A stretch of 64,000 bases of DNA from the NCBI RefSeq assembly GCF_015355755.1, contig NZ_JACVEE010000006.1, positions 1 through 64,000 on the forward strand, in the 5' to 3' direction. Below are positions 52,739 to 60,224 of the stretch, in pieces. The position numbers and the translations under genes are program-made. Position 1 is the stretch's first letter; every line of letters begins with the position of its first letter. This DNA comes from Nocardia sp. XZ_19_385. GTDB lineage: Bacteria > Actinomycetota > Actinomycetes > Mycobacteriales > Mycobacteriaceae. The notes below the pieces were generated by a model. It was not told where the DNA came from, did not search any database, and worked only from the letters and a program-made list of their open reading frames with translations.

Positions 52739-53160
52739 AGATAACGGCGAAGCCCGACGCGGCCGAAGTGGTGGCACTCGGTGGCTGGCATCCGCGATAT
52801 GCGCGGGTGCTGGTTGTCGCGGGTAATGGGGTGCGGGCGTTGGCATTGGTGGATACCAATAGCGACGGCGTCGAGATCAATGCCGATGAGCTGTCGAAAG
52901 ATGAACACGGGCACTGGGGCTCCAGCTCCGGACCGGTGCCGAATCGTCGCGCCGCCGGGCCCTTCGGATACCGGTCGGATGAAGAGGGCTTGTTCTGCGC
53001 ATACGGGCGAGCCGAGGCAACCGGTACGGTCGTAGTGCAGGTGGACGGACAGGGCATCGAGGTCGTCGCGAACGACGATGGCTGGTGGGCGTGGATACGG
53101 GCCGCCAAGGAGTCCGCGAATGACGAGTCGGTGCCCAAAAGATCTGGGCGAGAACGGTAA
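52735..53160 (+). CDS. Hypothetical protein of the SUKH operon
   Basis: A 141-residue protein whose ATG overlaps the stop of the SUKH fusion gene (ATGA). It is soluble and beta-rich: HPRYARVLVVAGNGVRALAL, VQVDGQGIEVVANDDGWWAW. Trp-Trp and many Gly suggest a compact beta fold. No signal peptide or catalytic motif. I do not recognise the family. Coupled translation ties it to the SUKH protein, so it may be a partner or a second immunity-like factor. Confidence 0.6.
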   Translation: MKITAKPDAAEVVALGGWHPRYARVLVVAGNGVRALALVDTNSDGVEINADELSKDEHGHWGSSSGPVPNRRAAGPFGYRSDEEGLFCAYGRAEATGTVVVQVDGQGIEVVANDDGWWAWIRAAKESANDESVPKRSGRER

Positions 53161-53174
53161 GGAACCATCAGCCC

Positions 53175-53786
53175 ATGGCGGACCGTGCCTACTCCGAGCT
53201 GCTCGACGAACTCGCCGACGCCGGCGTGCGAGTGTCCTCGGCTTCTGACCTGATCAACACTCGCGAGCCCTACCCCACCGCCGTCCCGATCCTCATCGAC
53301 TGGCTGGCCCATCTCGACCAGAAGATGCCCGGCCCCGAAGAAGGCCTCAAGAAGGGACTGCGGGAAACGCTCATCCGCGCCTTGATCGTCAAAGAAGCCA
53401 AGAACACTGACGCCCTGCCGACACTCCTGGCCCAGTTCGACCAGTACGAAAAGCTTTCCCCCAGCGTGCTCTGGGCCGCGGGATACGCCCTGGCATGGCT
53501 GGCCCCGGCTACCTATTACGACCGGATCGCGCCACTGGCCGCCGACCGCCGATACGGGCTCGGACGCCGAGAACTGATCCTGTGGCTGGGTAAATCCCGA
53601 AATCCCCAGGCCATCACCATCATTCTCGACCAACTCGACGACCCCCTCGTCGCCACCGCCGCCCTGCAAGCCCTCGCTCGTCGCAAACCAGTAGGCGTAC
53701 GCGGCCTCGTCGAGCCCTACCTCGACAGCGACGACAGCGAGATCCGCAAACAAGCCCGCAAAGCACTCGGCAAACTCCTGGCCTGA
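53175..53786 (+). CDS. HEAT-repeat protein
   Basis: A 203-residue protein, 15 bp downstream of the previous gene. It is built of alpha-helical repeats: TAVPILIDWLAHLDQKMPGP, DALPTLLAQFDQYEKLSPSV, AITIILDQLDDPLVATAALQ and LVEPYLDSDDSEIRKQARKA. These are HEAT/PBS-lyase repeats that normally bind proteins. Third gene of the operon. Together with the HEAT section in the first gene it suggests a shared protein target. Confidence 0.8.
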   Translation: MADRAYSELLDELADAGVRVSSASDLINTREPYPTAVPILIDWLAHLDQKMPGPEEGLKKGLRETLIRALIVKEAKNTDALPTLLAQFDQYEKLSPSVLWAAGYALAWLAPATYYDRIAPLAADRRYGLGRRELILWLGKSRNPQAITIILDQLDDPLVATAALQALARRKPVGVRGLVEPYLDSDDSEIRKQARKALGKLLA

Positions 53787-53966
53787 CCGCACCGTTGGAT
53801 TCGATCCCACCGCCAGAGGAGACACGTCGACCGGCACCCACACCCCACCGCCGAACTCCGCGACCAGCCTCGCCAGCCAGCAACACCACCCGTGCACAGA
53901 CTGCAGCCAAATACCGGAGTGCCAGTCACGGCTGAAAGGAGGCTCGGTATATCTGAGGCTGAGGTC
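53787..53966. other. Gap between the HEAT gene and copy B
   Basis: About 180 bases with no gene. It is Pro-coding on both strands, so it resembles decayed coding DNA. No clear terminator. Confidence 0.3.
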
Positions 53967-54166
53967 AACAATTCACCCGCCCGATATCCGGCGTACCGAA
54001 AGAACCTCCAACCCTGGACTACACGGCAATTATTGTCGAATCATGGACGACCAGCCCGACGTGACACGTCGCAACGACGTTGATGAGCCGGAAACCAGCC
54101 GAAATGAACTGATATTCATATCAGTCATCTTCGCTGTACTCAGTTTCACTGTGTACCTGGACTCAA
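53967..54166. repeat. Duplicated segment, copy B
   Basis: Aligns with 36932-37133. The upstream 76 bases and the first 41 codons are conserved; identical blocks include ACTACACGG and AATTATTGTCGAATCATG. Within the codons, changes are mostly silent or conservative, which suggests that both copies were under selection for the protein. Confidence 0.85.
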
Positions 54167-54177
54167 TGGGCTGCTAA
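54043..54177 (+). CDS. Small single-helix membrane protein, copy B (44 residues)
   Basis: Too short for usual gene finders but supported by its duplicate at 37008. MDDQPDVTRRNDVDEPETSR is charged, then NELIFISVIFAVLSFTVYLD forms one membrane helix, ending SMGC. The 8 differences from copy A over 41 residues are mainly A/V/I/S swaps inside the membrane helix. No ribosome binding site; TATTGT ends 6 bases before the ATG, consistent with leaderless mRNA. It has a Cys at the C-terminus that might be lipid-modified or paired. Function unknown. Confidence 0.65.
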   Translation: MDDQPDVTRRNDVDEPETSRNELIFISVIFAVLSFTVYLDSMGC

Positions 54178-54257
54178 TTTGAACACACCGTCCGCGCCAG
54201 AGCTTGGCGGGCCGCCTCGAGCGGTTTGCTCAGCAATCTCAGAAAATCGCCGATGCG

Positions 54258-54560
54258 TCAGTTCGTTGGATAGCCTGCGATCCGGCAGATCTCAGCGTAG
54301 TGGGCGCGAACGCGTTGCATATCGGCTTCGGTGTAGGTGGTGCTGAAGCGCAGGAGTTGCTCATACACCCGCACAGGTTCTGAGAGTTCCCGCGGCGCCT
54401 GTGCGGCCGTTTCGGCATCCGTCGATCCATTCCTGGTTTCGGCGGTGCGAATTGCGAATATTCGGTCCCGTCGTAATCGCGCGTCGGCGGCCCGTGCAAT
54501 CGCTTTCTCGGTCTCAACCGTACTCCTGCAAAACGGCCACGGGCCACCCTGATGCGGCAT
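54258..54560 (-). CDS. Hypothetical protein, 100 residues
   Basis: A frame from ATG 54560. The C-terminal 60 residues look like a helical protein (SEPVRVYEQLLRFSTTYTEA, QRVRAHYAEICRIAGYPTN). The N-terminal part is less convincing and no ribosome binding site is visible. I do not recognise the family. Moderate support only. Confidence 0.4.
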   Translation of the reverse strand: MPHQGGPWPFCRSTVETEKAIARAADARLRRDRIFAIRTAETRNGSTDAETAAQAPRELSEPVRVYEQLLRFSTTYTEADMQRVRAHYAEICRIAGYPTN

Positions 54561-54678
54561 GCGGGTACACCGAGTCGAATCCGCTGGCGCCGGGTCACCA
54601 GCGGATCATGCTGTCCCAACCAATCTTTCGTTTCCAATGTTAGCGTCGTGCTATCGGCTGCGGCAGGAGGAACAACTG

Positions 54679-55086
54679 ATGACCACGCTTGCGGATGCGG
54701 TCGCTGCCACCGGGGTGCGCGTCCACGAACATCTCGACCCGGCCGCGGAGGTACCCCGGATATCGCGTGCGGCGGCACAAGGTGATGTGTTGGTGCTGCG
54801 CGTGAATGGGCCCGTGGCCGTTGAGCCGATGCGGAAAGCTGTGGCCGTGGTGCGCTCGGCGGTCACCACCCATGCTCACACCCTGCACCCTTGCGGACCT
54901 TGCGCTTGGGAAGCCCACACTCCCGCGAGTGCGAGTGATGTGCTGCTAGGCGTCCTTACAGTCTTCGGGGGTTCCACCGCGGTGTTGATCCATCAAGAGC
55001 ACGGCGCGCTGGAGGTGCTGCCCGGCACGTATCAGGTGCGGCGGCAGCGTGAGTTCGCCGGCGTGTGGCGGCCGGTAACCGACTGA
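54679..55086 (+). CDS. Hypothetical protein paired with a DUF6745 gene
   Basis: A 135-residue protein from ATG 54679, preceded by AGGAGGAAC. Features: LADAVAATGVRVHEHLDPAA at the start, DVLVLRVNGPVAVEPMRKAV and CGPCAWEAHTPASASDVLLG with a CGPC pair, and TAVLIHQEHGALEVLPGTYQ. The last codon overlaps the next gene's start (TGATG), so translation is coupled. The two genes form a recurring pair in actinobacteria as far as I recall. Function unknown. Confidence 0.65.
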   Translation: MTTLADAVAATGVRVHEHLDPAAEVPRISRAAAQGDVLVLRVNGPVAVEPMRKAVAVVRSAVTTHAHTLHPCGPCAWEAHTPASASDVLLGVLTVFGGSTAVLIHQEHGALEVLPGTYQVRRQREFAGVWRPVTD

Positions 55087-56225
55087 TGCGCCTGGACTCG
55101 TTGACGGCCGCGCAGCAAGAGCTGCTCGCCTCGGTTCGAGACGAATGGATCGAGGTGGGATTGTCCACCGCGCCGGCCGATCGAGAGGCTGCGGAACAGG
55201 GAGCCCTTCAGGCCTATCGGACCGCGGGTGTGGCGGCGCCCAAGGTGATCGTGTGGCTGGAATCGCCGCTGGCCGGGGCGATCGGCCAGGACCAGGCGAT
55301 CCGCCTGGCCGGTGTGCGCGACCGGATCTGGGATCAGGCAGGGCCGCGAGCATGGGCTCGCATCCGCGCCGTGACACAGCGCCAGGCCCGGCAGCAGGTG
55401 TGGACGCAGGTCGAAGACCGAGTTCACACCCTGATAGATGCTCGAGTCACGGCACAGGTGCAGGGTCTGGTCCGGGCCGCGGTCGCCGGCGGCATCGATG
55501 AGCCCGTCTGGCAGCAGGTCGATTCGGTGGTCGGCGAGAAGATGCCGGCGGGATCGGTCGTGCCGTGGTGGGAGGGCAACCTCGGGCCACAACTGGGCGA
55601 CTCGCTCGCGTTCTACGACGCAATCCAACGACTGGGCGTGAATCTGGGCGGTTTGCTCGACGGGGTCGAGCAGGTGGTTCGCAACGCCGGCTGGTGGTGG
55701 CCCATGGACGGTGGGCTGATCCTGACCGAGCGACCCACCGTCATCAGCCGTGACGACGCCGGACGCCTGCACAACGCGACCGCACCGGCAGTCGCGTATC
55801 GGGACGGTTTCACCATGTGGGCATGGCACGGCACCCGCGTCCCGGAATACGCGATCACCACCGACTGGGATGTCGATGCCATTCTGTGGGAGCACAATGC
55901 CGAAATTCGGCGCTGCGCGATAGAACGTATGGGCTGGCATGCGTTCATCGAAGAATCCGGGATGTCGCCCGTCGGGCCGGAGGTCCCCGACCCAGGCAAT
56001 CCACCGCACACCCTCCGCTTGTACGACTTGCCGGATGAGCTGCGCAACACGTTCACCGAGCCGGTACGTATCTTGTTGTGCACCAACGGCAGTGCCGATC
56101 GCGACGGTACCCGCCGCCGGTTCGGACTGGTGGTTCCCGCGCATTACGACGACCCGGTCTCGGCTGCCGCCTCGCTCTACGACATCCCTGTCGAGGCATA
56201 CCGACAACTAGAGATCAGGCGGTGA
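55086..56225 (+). CDS. DUF6745-type protein
   Basis: A 379-residue protein from ATG 55086. The recognisable part is the C-terminal half: RDDAGRLHNATAPAVAYRDG followed by FTMWAWHGTRVPEYAITTDW, and IERMGWHAFIEESGMSPVGP. The LH..APAV.Y.DG...WHGT.VP pattern is the DUF6745 signature in my recollection. The N-terminal half is helical and acidic. Function unknown; the partner is the small protein in front. Confidence 0.65.
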   Translation: MRLDSLTAAQQELLASVRDEWIEVGLSTAPADREAAEQGALQAYRTAGVAAPKVIVWLESPLAGAIGQDQAIRLAGVRDRIWDQAGPRAWARIRAVTQRQARQQVWTQVEDRVHTLIDARVTAQVQGLVRAAVAGGIDEPVWQQVDSVVGEKMPAGSVVPWWEGNLGPQLGDSLAFYDAIQRLGVNLGGLLDGVEQVVRNAGWWWPMDGGLILTERPTVISRDDAGRLHNATAPAVAYRDGFTMWAWHGTRVPEYAITTDWDVDAILWEHNAEIRRCAIERMGWHAFIEESGMSPVGPEVPDPGNPPHTLRLYDLPDELRNTFTEPVRILLCTNGSADRDGTRRRFGLVVPAHYDDPVSAAASLYDIPVEAYRQLEIRR

Positions 56226-56831
56226 TCGAGTGACCCAGGCTGGATGATGCCCCAGCTCGCTCATGAGTTGTGTCGCGACTGCTGTCGCGTGGCCGGCGAA
56301 GGCATCGCGGTCGGTGCCGAGGCTGCCTTCCGTCCACTCCACGAACAGCGAAATCATCGCGCCGAAAAGTGCCGAAAAGTGCATGCGGACACTGGGATCG
56401 TCGGGTGAGCCGACAATGCGGTCTCCGAGTGCGGCCAGCGCGATAGCCGGAATGGTCTCTCGCACATAGCCACGTAGTCGCGCATCCGCCACCGGCTCTA
56501 CCAACAGGATGCGGCAGATGCGCGGATCGGCCTCCATCAGGCGGGCGGCGGCCTCGAACACCGCGTGCAGGTCACCGGATGCCACCGCGGGCGCGACGGC
56601 TTTCTCCAAGCGGGACAGCGCCGCCCGGTACACCGCCTGCAGCAGCGCGTCCGTGTCGGCGAAACTCTCGTAGAAGAACTTCTGACTCAGCTCCGCCGCA
56701 CGGCAGACCGAGCGCATACCCAGAGCTGAAACACCTTGCGTGCCAACCACTTCGAATCCGACAGCGATAAGACGCGCGCGCCGTTCCGCAGTGCGGTCCG
56801 CCGCGGTCTGTCCGCCGTAACTCCTTGACAC
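56208..56831 (-). CDS. TetR/AcrR family regulator
   Basis: A 207-residue regulator. The helix-turn-helix is RRARLIAVGFEVVGTQGVSA then MRSVCRAAELSQKFFYESFA, with FADTDALLQAVYRAA closing the domain. The ligand domain contains DPRICRILLVEPVADARLRG. Divergent from the NTF2-like gene, with an almost perfect 28-bp palindrome between them, the obvious operator. Its end overlaps the DUF6745 gene end by 18 bp. Confidence 0.9.
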   Translation of the reverse strand: MSRSYGGQTAADRTAERRARLIAVGFEVVGTQGVSALGMRSVCRAAELSQKFFYESFADTDALLQAVYRAALSRLEKAVAPAVASGDLHAVFEAAARLMEADPRICRILLVEPVADARLRGYVRETIPAIALAALGDRIVGSPDDPSVRMHFSALFGAMISLFVEWTEGSLGTDRDAFAGHATAVATQLMSELGHHPAWVTRSPPDL

Positions 56832-56856
56832 GGCATCACTTTACAAGAACCATCAT

Positions 56857-56884
56857 CTATCGGGAAGCATGTGCTTCCGGATAG
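56857..56884. promoter_or_regulatory. 28-bp palindromic operator in a divergent gap
   Basis: The core GGAAGCATGTGCTTCC has perfect 7-bp arms (GGAAGCA/TGCTTCC) around TG; flanking CTATC and GATAG extend the symmetry with one mismatch on each side. It lies 26 bp from the TetR ATG and 6 bp from the NTF2-like ATG, so one repressor can control both. Confidence 0.8.
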
Positions 56885-56890
56885 AGGGTA

Positions 56891-57655
56891 ATGATGTTCA
56901 CCGACGAGCAGTTCCAAGCGTCACTGCGACAATCGCGCCTGGTGCAACCGATCCCGACAGTGCTGACCAACCGCGCCGAGCCGGTCGAAGTCCTCGATGA
57001 ATCCGCGCTGACCGCGATGACGCAGAGGTGGTTCGACGACTACGAGCAGAAGATCGAGTTCTATGCCGCCCATGGCTTCGACATCGCCTGGACTCTCGAC
57101 TGGGCGAAGAAGTATTGGTGGAGCTGGCAGACCCGGGACATGAGCCACAACCACGAGCTCTACACCCCCGATCTGCGCTACAAGGATGTGACGACACTCG
57201 GCGCGACCATGGTCGGCCTCGACGAATTCGTGGCCTACAACTTCGCGTTCTTCGACGCCATCCCCGACTGGCGCTACGACCCGATACCCGGGCAGTGCTA
57301 CCTCGACCTGACATCGGACGGTGAGGTCAGGATGGTCGTGCGCTACTACGGAAGTGGTCACCTCGTCGGGCCGCTGAAGCTTCATCCCTACGGAACCGGT
57401 GCGCCCGCGATTCCGGGCAACGGCGCGTTCATCCAATGCACCGCCGTGGATCGGTATCACTTCAACGCCGAACACCTGATGTACGAAGGCGAAACGCTCT
57501 ACGACCTACTCGACGGCGTTCAACTGGCCGGGCTCCTACCCGGCCCCTCCACCACGTCCTTCAGATGGCTGATGCGCGGCGCAGGGCTCGCAACCCGGAC
57601 CATCGCCCGACTCCGCCCTCCACCTGCCGGGCATCGCTCGACAGCCATCCGATAG
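56891..57655 (+). CDS. SnoaL/NTF2-like fold protein
   Basis: A 254-residue protein (ATG 56891 or 56894). The core (residues 40-200) fits the NTF2-like fold: AMTQRWFDDYEQKIEFYAAH, NHELYTPDLRYKDVTTLGAT, EFVAYNFAFFDAIPDWRYD and VRMVVRYYGSGHLVGPLKLH. The end is basic. Such proteins are hydroxylases, isomerases or dehydratases in polyketide and steroid pathways; the substrate is unknown. Repressed, by position, by the divergent TetR protein. Confidence 0.8.
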   Translation: MMFTDEQFQASLRQSRLVQPIPTVLTNRAEPVEVLDESALTAMTQRWFDDYEQKIEFYAAHGFDIAWTLDWAKKYWWSWQTRDMSHNHELYTPDLRYKDVTTLGATMVGLDEFVAYNFAFFDAIPDWRYDPIPGQCYLDLTSDGEVRMVVRYYGSGHLVGPLKLHPYGTGAPAIPGNGAFIQCTAVDRYHFNAEHLMYEGETLYDLLDGVQLAGLLPGPSTTSFRWLMRGAGLATRTIARLRPPPAGHRSTAIR

Positions 57656-57776
57656 CGGCTTGGGTGGCCGGTACGAGCCGAGGCCATCGCCGTCTACCTG
57701 CGAAACTGACTGCCTCGTAAGCCATCTCGCTGCCTGCGCTCGCCGCGCATCGAATCCACTACCCTGCGGCAAGACT

Positions 57777-57791
57777 GGATACAACGTATCC
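57777..57791. promoter_or_regulatory. Inverted repeat upstream of the MFS gene
   Basis: GGATAC-AAC-GTATCC, perfect 6-bp arms, 26 bp before the MFS ATG; a second weaker dyad CTAC-6-GTAG follows at about 57794-57807. Possible operator for one of the two flanking TetR proteins. Confidence 0.5.
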
Positions 57792-57817
57792 TTCTACGAA
57801 ACAGTAGATGGAGTCCC

Positions 57818-59203
57818 ATGACCGAGGTGTTCCCGGAGCCTGCGGACGCTCCCGCCGCCCCAGCCGGCTCGATTGACATAGTCGTGTCCGACGGCCGCCC
57901 GCCTCGCGTCGTCGATCTGACGAAATCCGCGCCGCTGGGTTGGTGGCCCGCTATCGCTGTTGGCCTCGTCGCCTTCATCGATCGGCTCGAGATCAACTTG
58001 ATCGCCGGCGCGCTACCCGCGATCCAGGACCACTTCGGGTTCGGCGACACCGCCGCGGGGGCGATACCGACCGCCGCAAGTATCGCGGGCGCCGTGCTCC
58101 TGCTGCCCGCCGGACGGCTCGCCGACCGCGCGCCACGCGTGGTCACCATCTCGATCGTCGTGCTCGTGTGGTCTCTGTGCTCGGTGTTGAGCGGGCTGGC
58201 AACCACATTCATGCTGTTTTTCCTCGTGCGCGTGCTGATCGGCGCCGCCGGACAGCTCTACAACCCGCCCGCCTCCAGCCTGCTCGCCGACTACTACCCG
58301 GCCCGCAGCCGCGGCAAGGCATACGGATTCGAGCGCGCCGGCTACTACCTGGGCTTGCCGGCGGGCGTTATTCTCGGCGGCGCGCTCGCCGAGGCGTTCG
58401 GTTGGCGCATGGTGTTCTTCGTCGCGGCGGTTCCCGGGCTGTTGGTCGCCGCGCTGGTACTCACCGTCCGGGAACCGTTGCGCGGCTTGGGCGATCGCCT
58501 CGACCGTCTCCGCACCGGCGAACCGGCGACAACCCTTACTCCCCCGCGTCCCACCTCACTGCTCCGCGAAGCGGGGGAACTGCTGAGAATCAGAACACTG
58601 GCCGGAGTCATCATCGGACAAGCCCTGCTCGCCCTCGGGATCGGGGGCGTGTTCTATTGGCTCCCGACACTGCTCGAACGCACCGAAAACCTCGGCTACG
58701 ACACCGCTTCCGGTCTCGCGGGCGCGGTCGGCGGTACCGGCGTAGTCGTGGGCATCGTCGCGGGCAGCAGACTCGGCGACCGCGCCCACGCTATCCGGGG
58801 CGGCCGACGGATCACCGTCGCCACCGCCTTCCTGCTCACCGGCGCCCTCGCACTCTCGGGCGCTCTGCTCGTCCCGGGTGTTCCCGCGCGAGTCACCCTG
58901 ATCGCTCTGGCCTGCGCCGGATTTGCCGGTGCCATACCGAATCTCACCGCGGTCTCGGCCGACGTGGTTCCCGCCGGCCGCCGTGGCATGGGATTCGCGC
59001 TGCTCACCTTCCTGGTGACCGTCGGTGGCGCGCTCGGACCATTCGTCGTCGGCCTCACCTCCGACCTGGTCGGTGCCACCAGCTACGGTGGCGAACCGCT
59101 GGTCCCGGCCATGTTCACCCTGGTGCCGGCGATCTTCGTGTCCGTCGTGGCCCTGCTCAGAATCAGCGATCGATACGAGATCGACGCCCGCGCCGCCGGT
59201 TGA
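57818..59203 (+). CDS. MFS transporter, 12-helix
   Basis: A 461-residue transporter. Helix 1 is IAVGLVAFIDRLEINLIAGA; the MFS signature after helix 2 is LPAGRLADRAPRVVTISIVV, and the helix 5 motif reads GYYLGLPAGVILGGALAEAF. Together with the NTF2-like gene upstream and two TetR genes nearby it looks like a tightly repressed export or uptake unit. The substrate is not evident. Convergent with the second TetR gene. Confidence 0.9.
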   Translation: MTEVFPEPADAPAAPAGSIDIVVSDGRPPRVVDLTKSAPLGWWPAIAVGLVAFIDRLEINLIAGALPAIQDHFGFGDTAAGAIPTAASIAGAVLLLPAGRLADRAPRVVTISIVVLVWSLCSVLSGLATTFMLFFLVRVLIGAAGQLYNPPASSLLADYYPARSRGKAYGFERAGYYLGLPAGVILGGALAEAFGWRMVFFVAAVPGLLVAALVLTVREPLRGLGDRLDRLRTGEPATTLTPPRPTSLLREAGELLRIRTLAGVIIGQALLALGIGGVFYWLPTLLERTENLGYDTASGLAGAVGGTGVVVGIVAGSRLGDRAHAIRGGRRITVATAFLLTGALALSGALLVPGVPARVTLIALACAGFAGAIPNLTAVSADVVPAGRRGMGFALLTFLVTVGGALGPFVVGLTSDLVGATSYGGEPLVPAMFTLVPAIFVSVVALLRISDRYEIDARAAG

Positions 59204-59279
59204 GGCAGTTTCCTGGGGATGCTGCTCGAGAGGCACGGAGGCTAGGGGTGGTGAGAATGACCGTGCATCACCGCCGAGG

Positions 59280-59903
59280 TCATTCGATCGGCAGCTCGGA
59301 TGAGGGTCGGCCTGCCCGCTTGGGGTGGACGGCCAGGTGCGCGTCGAGGGTCGCGATAGCGGTGTCGGCGGGCAGACCGGCCGGGTCGGTCAGCATGCGC
59401 ACCGACAACCCCTCGACCAGCGCGGACAGCAGGCACGCCTCGAGTGCGGAATCAACCTCGGACGCGTATTCGCCGGATTCGATACCGGATTCGATGGCCG
59501 CGATCAGTTGCGCCTGGGTGCGCTGTTGATAGGCCGACTCGATCGCGGCGAGCTCGTCGGTAACGACGGCACGCGCGAGGAACGCGATCCATACCTTCAC
59601 CAACCGCGCCCGCACCGCGTCGACCGGCAGCCAATCCACCATGACTTGCCGCAGTGCCGTTGCCACGCCGTGCTCGAAGCTCACCTGCGCCGCGCGGTCG
59701 TCGAGCAGCTGTTCGACGTGCCTGAATGCGGCGATCAGCAATTCGTCCTTGGTGCGGAAGTAGTACTGCACCTTCGCCGGGGACACCCCGACTTGTGCGG
59801 CGACCTCACGCACGCTCACCGCTTCCATTCCCCGGGTCGCGGCGAGTTCGAGAACGCCGTCCAACAGCTCGGCGCGCCGCAGCGCGTGCGCGTTGGCCAT
59901 CAT
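59280..59903 (-). CDS. TetR/AcrR family regulator, BetI-like
   Basis: A 207-residue regulator (ATG 59903 or 59900). Helix-turn-helix: RRAELLDGVLELAATRGMEA then VREVAAQVGVSPAKVQYYFR, with TKDELLIAAFRHVEQL after it. The C-terminal part SALEACLLSALVEGLSVRML is the BetI_C/TetR_C_6 type. Divergent from the DUF5708 gene; an ACTGTACAGT palindrome between them is a likely operator. The convergent MFS gene may also be a target. Confidence 0.9.
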   Translation of the reverse strand: MMANAHALRRAELLDGVLELAATRGMEAVSVREVAAQVGVSPAKVQYYFRTKDELLIAAFRHVEQLLDDRAAQVSFEHGVATALRQVMVDWLPVDAVRARLVKVWIAFLARAVVTDELAAIESAYQQRTQAQLIAAIESGIESGEYASEVDSALEACLLSALVEGLSVRMLTDPAGLPADTAIATLDAHLAVHPKRAGRPSSELPIE

Positions 59904-59987
59904 GCACTGACCTCCAGCTAGGGACTATCGCGGCGGCGGTGATCGGTGGTTCCGCCCGGGTGGCCTATCGCTGCACCGGTCCATACG

Positions 59988-59997
59988 ACTGTACAGT
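59988..59997. promoter_or_regulatory. Palindrome ACTGTACAGT between TetR and DUF5708 genes
   Basis: A perfect 10-bp palindrome with partly symmetric flanks (TACG...TACG) just upstream of the DUF5708 gene. An ACGATCGT palindrome follows at 59998-60005 region. Operator-like placement. Confidence 0.5.
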
Positions 59998-60029
59998 ACG
60001 ATCGTAAGGACTATTTGGAGAGGTAGCAG

Positions 60030-60224
60030 ATGAACTCAGGATTCAAGGCCGTGATCATGGGCGGCATTACCCTCGTTATCGGTTTCGTGCTGTGGCGATT
60101 CACCGGCGATGTCGAAACGCCGGTCGTCACGCTGACCAAGCTGGGCATCGTGCTGATGGTCCTGGGTGGACTGGAGGTCGTCTACGGACTCTTCAAATCG
60201 GTTGCCGGCAAATCCGTCACGTAG
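60030..60224 (+). CDS. DUF5708-like small membrane protein
   Basis: A 64-residue protein from ATG 60030, preceded by GGAGAGG. Two membrane helices: VIMGGITLVIGFVLWRFTGD and LGIVLMVLGGLEVVYGLFKS. The GxVLWxFTGDVExPVV pattern is typical of DUF5708 proteins of Streptomyces and Nocardia. Function unknown. Its last 8 bp overlap the end of the convergent Lrp gene. Probably repressed by the adjacent TetR protein. Confidence 0.75.
   Translation: MNSGFKAVIMGGITLVIGFVLWRFTGDVETPVVTLTKLGIVLMVLGGLEVVYGLFKSVAGKSVT

Noticed and set aside
51080..52846. A 588-codon minus-strand frame opposite the SUKH fusion gene
   Set aside because: The plus strand has domain matches, a ribosome binding site and an ATGA junction. 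The minus frame has none.
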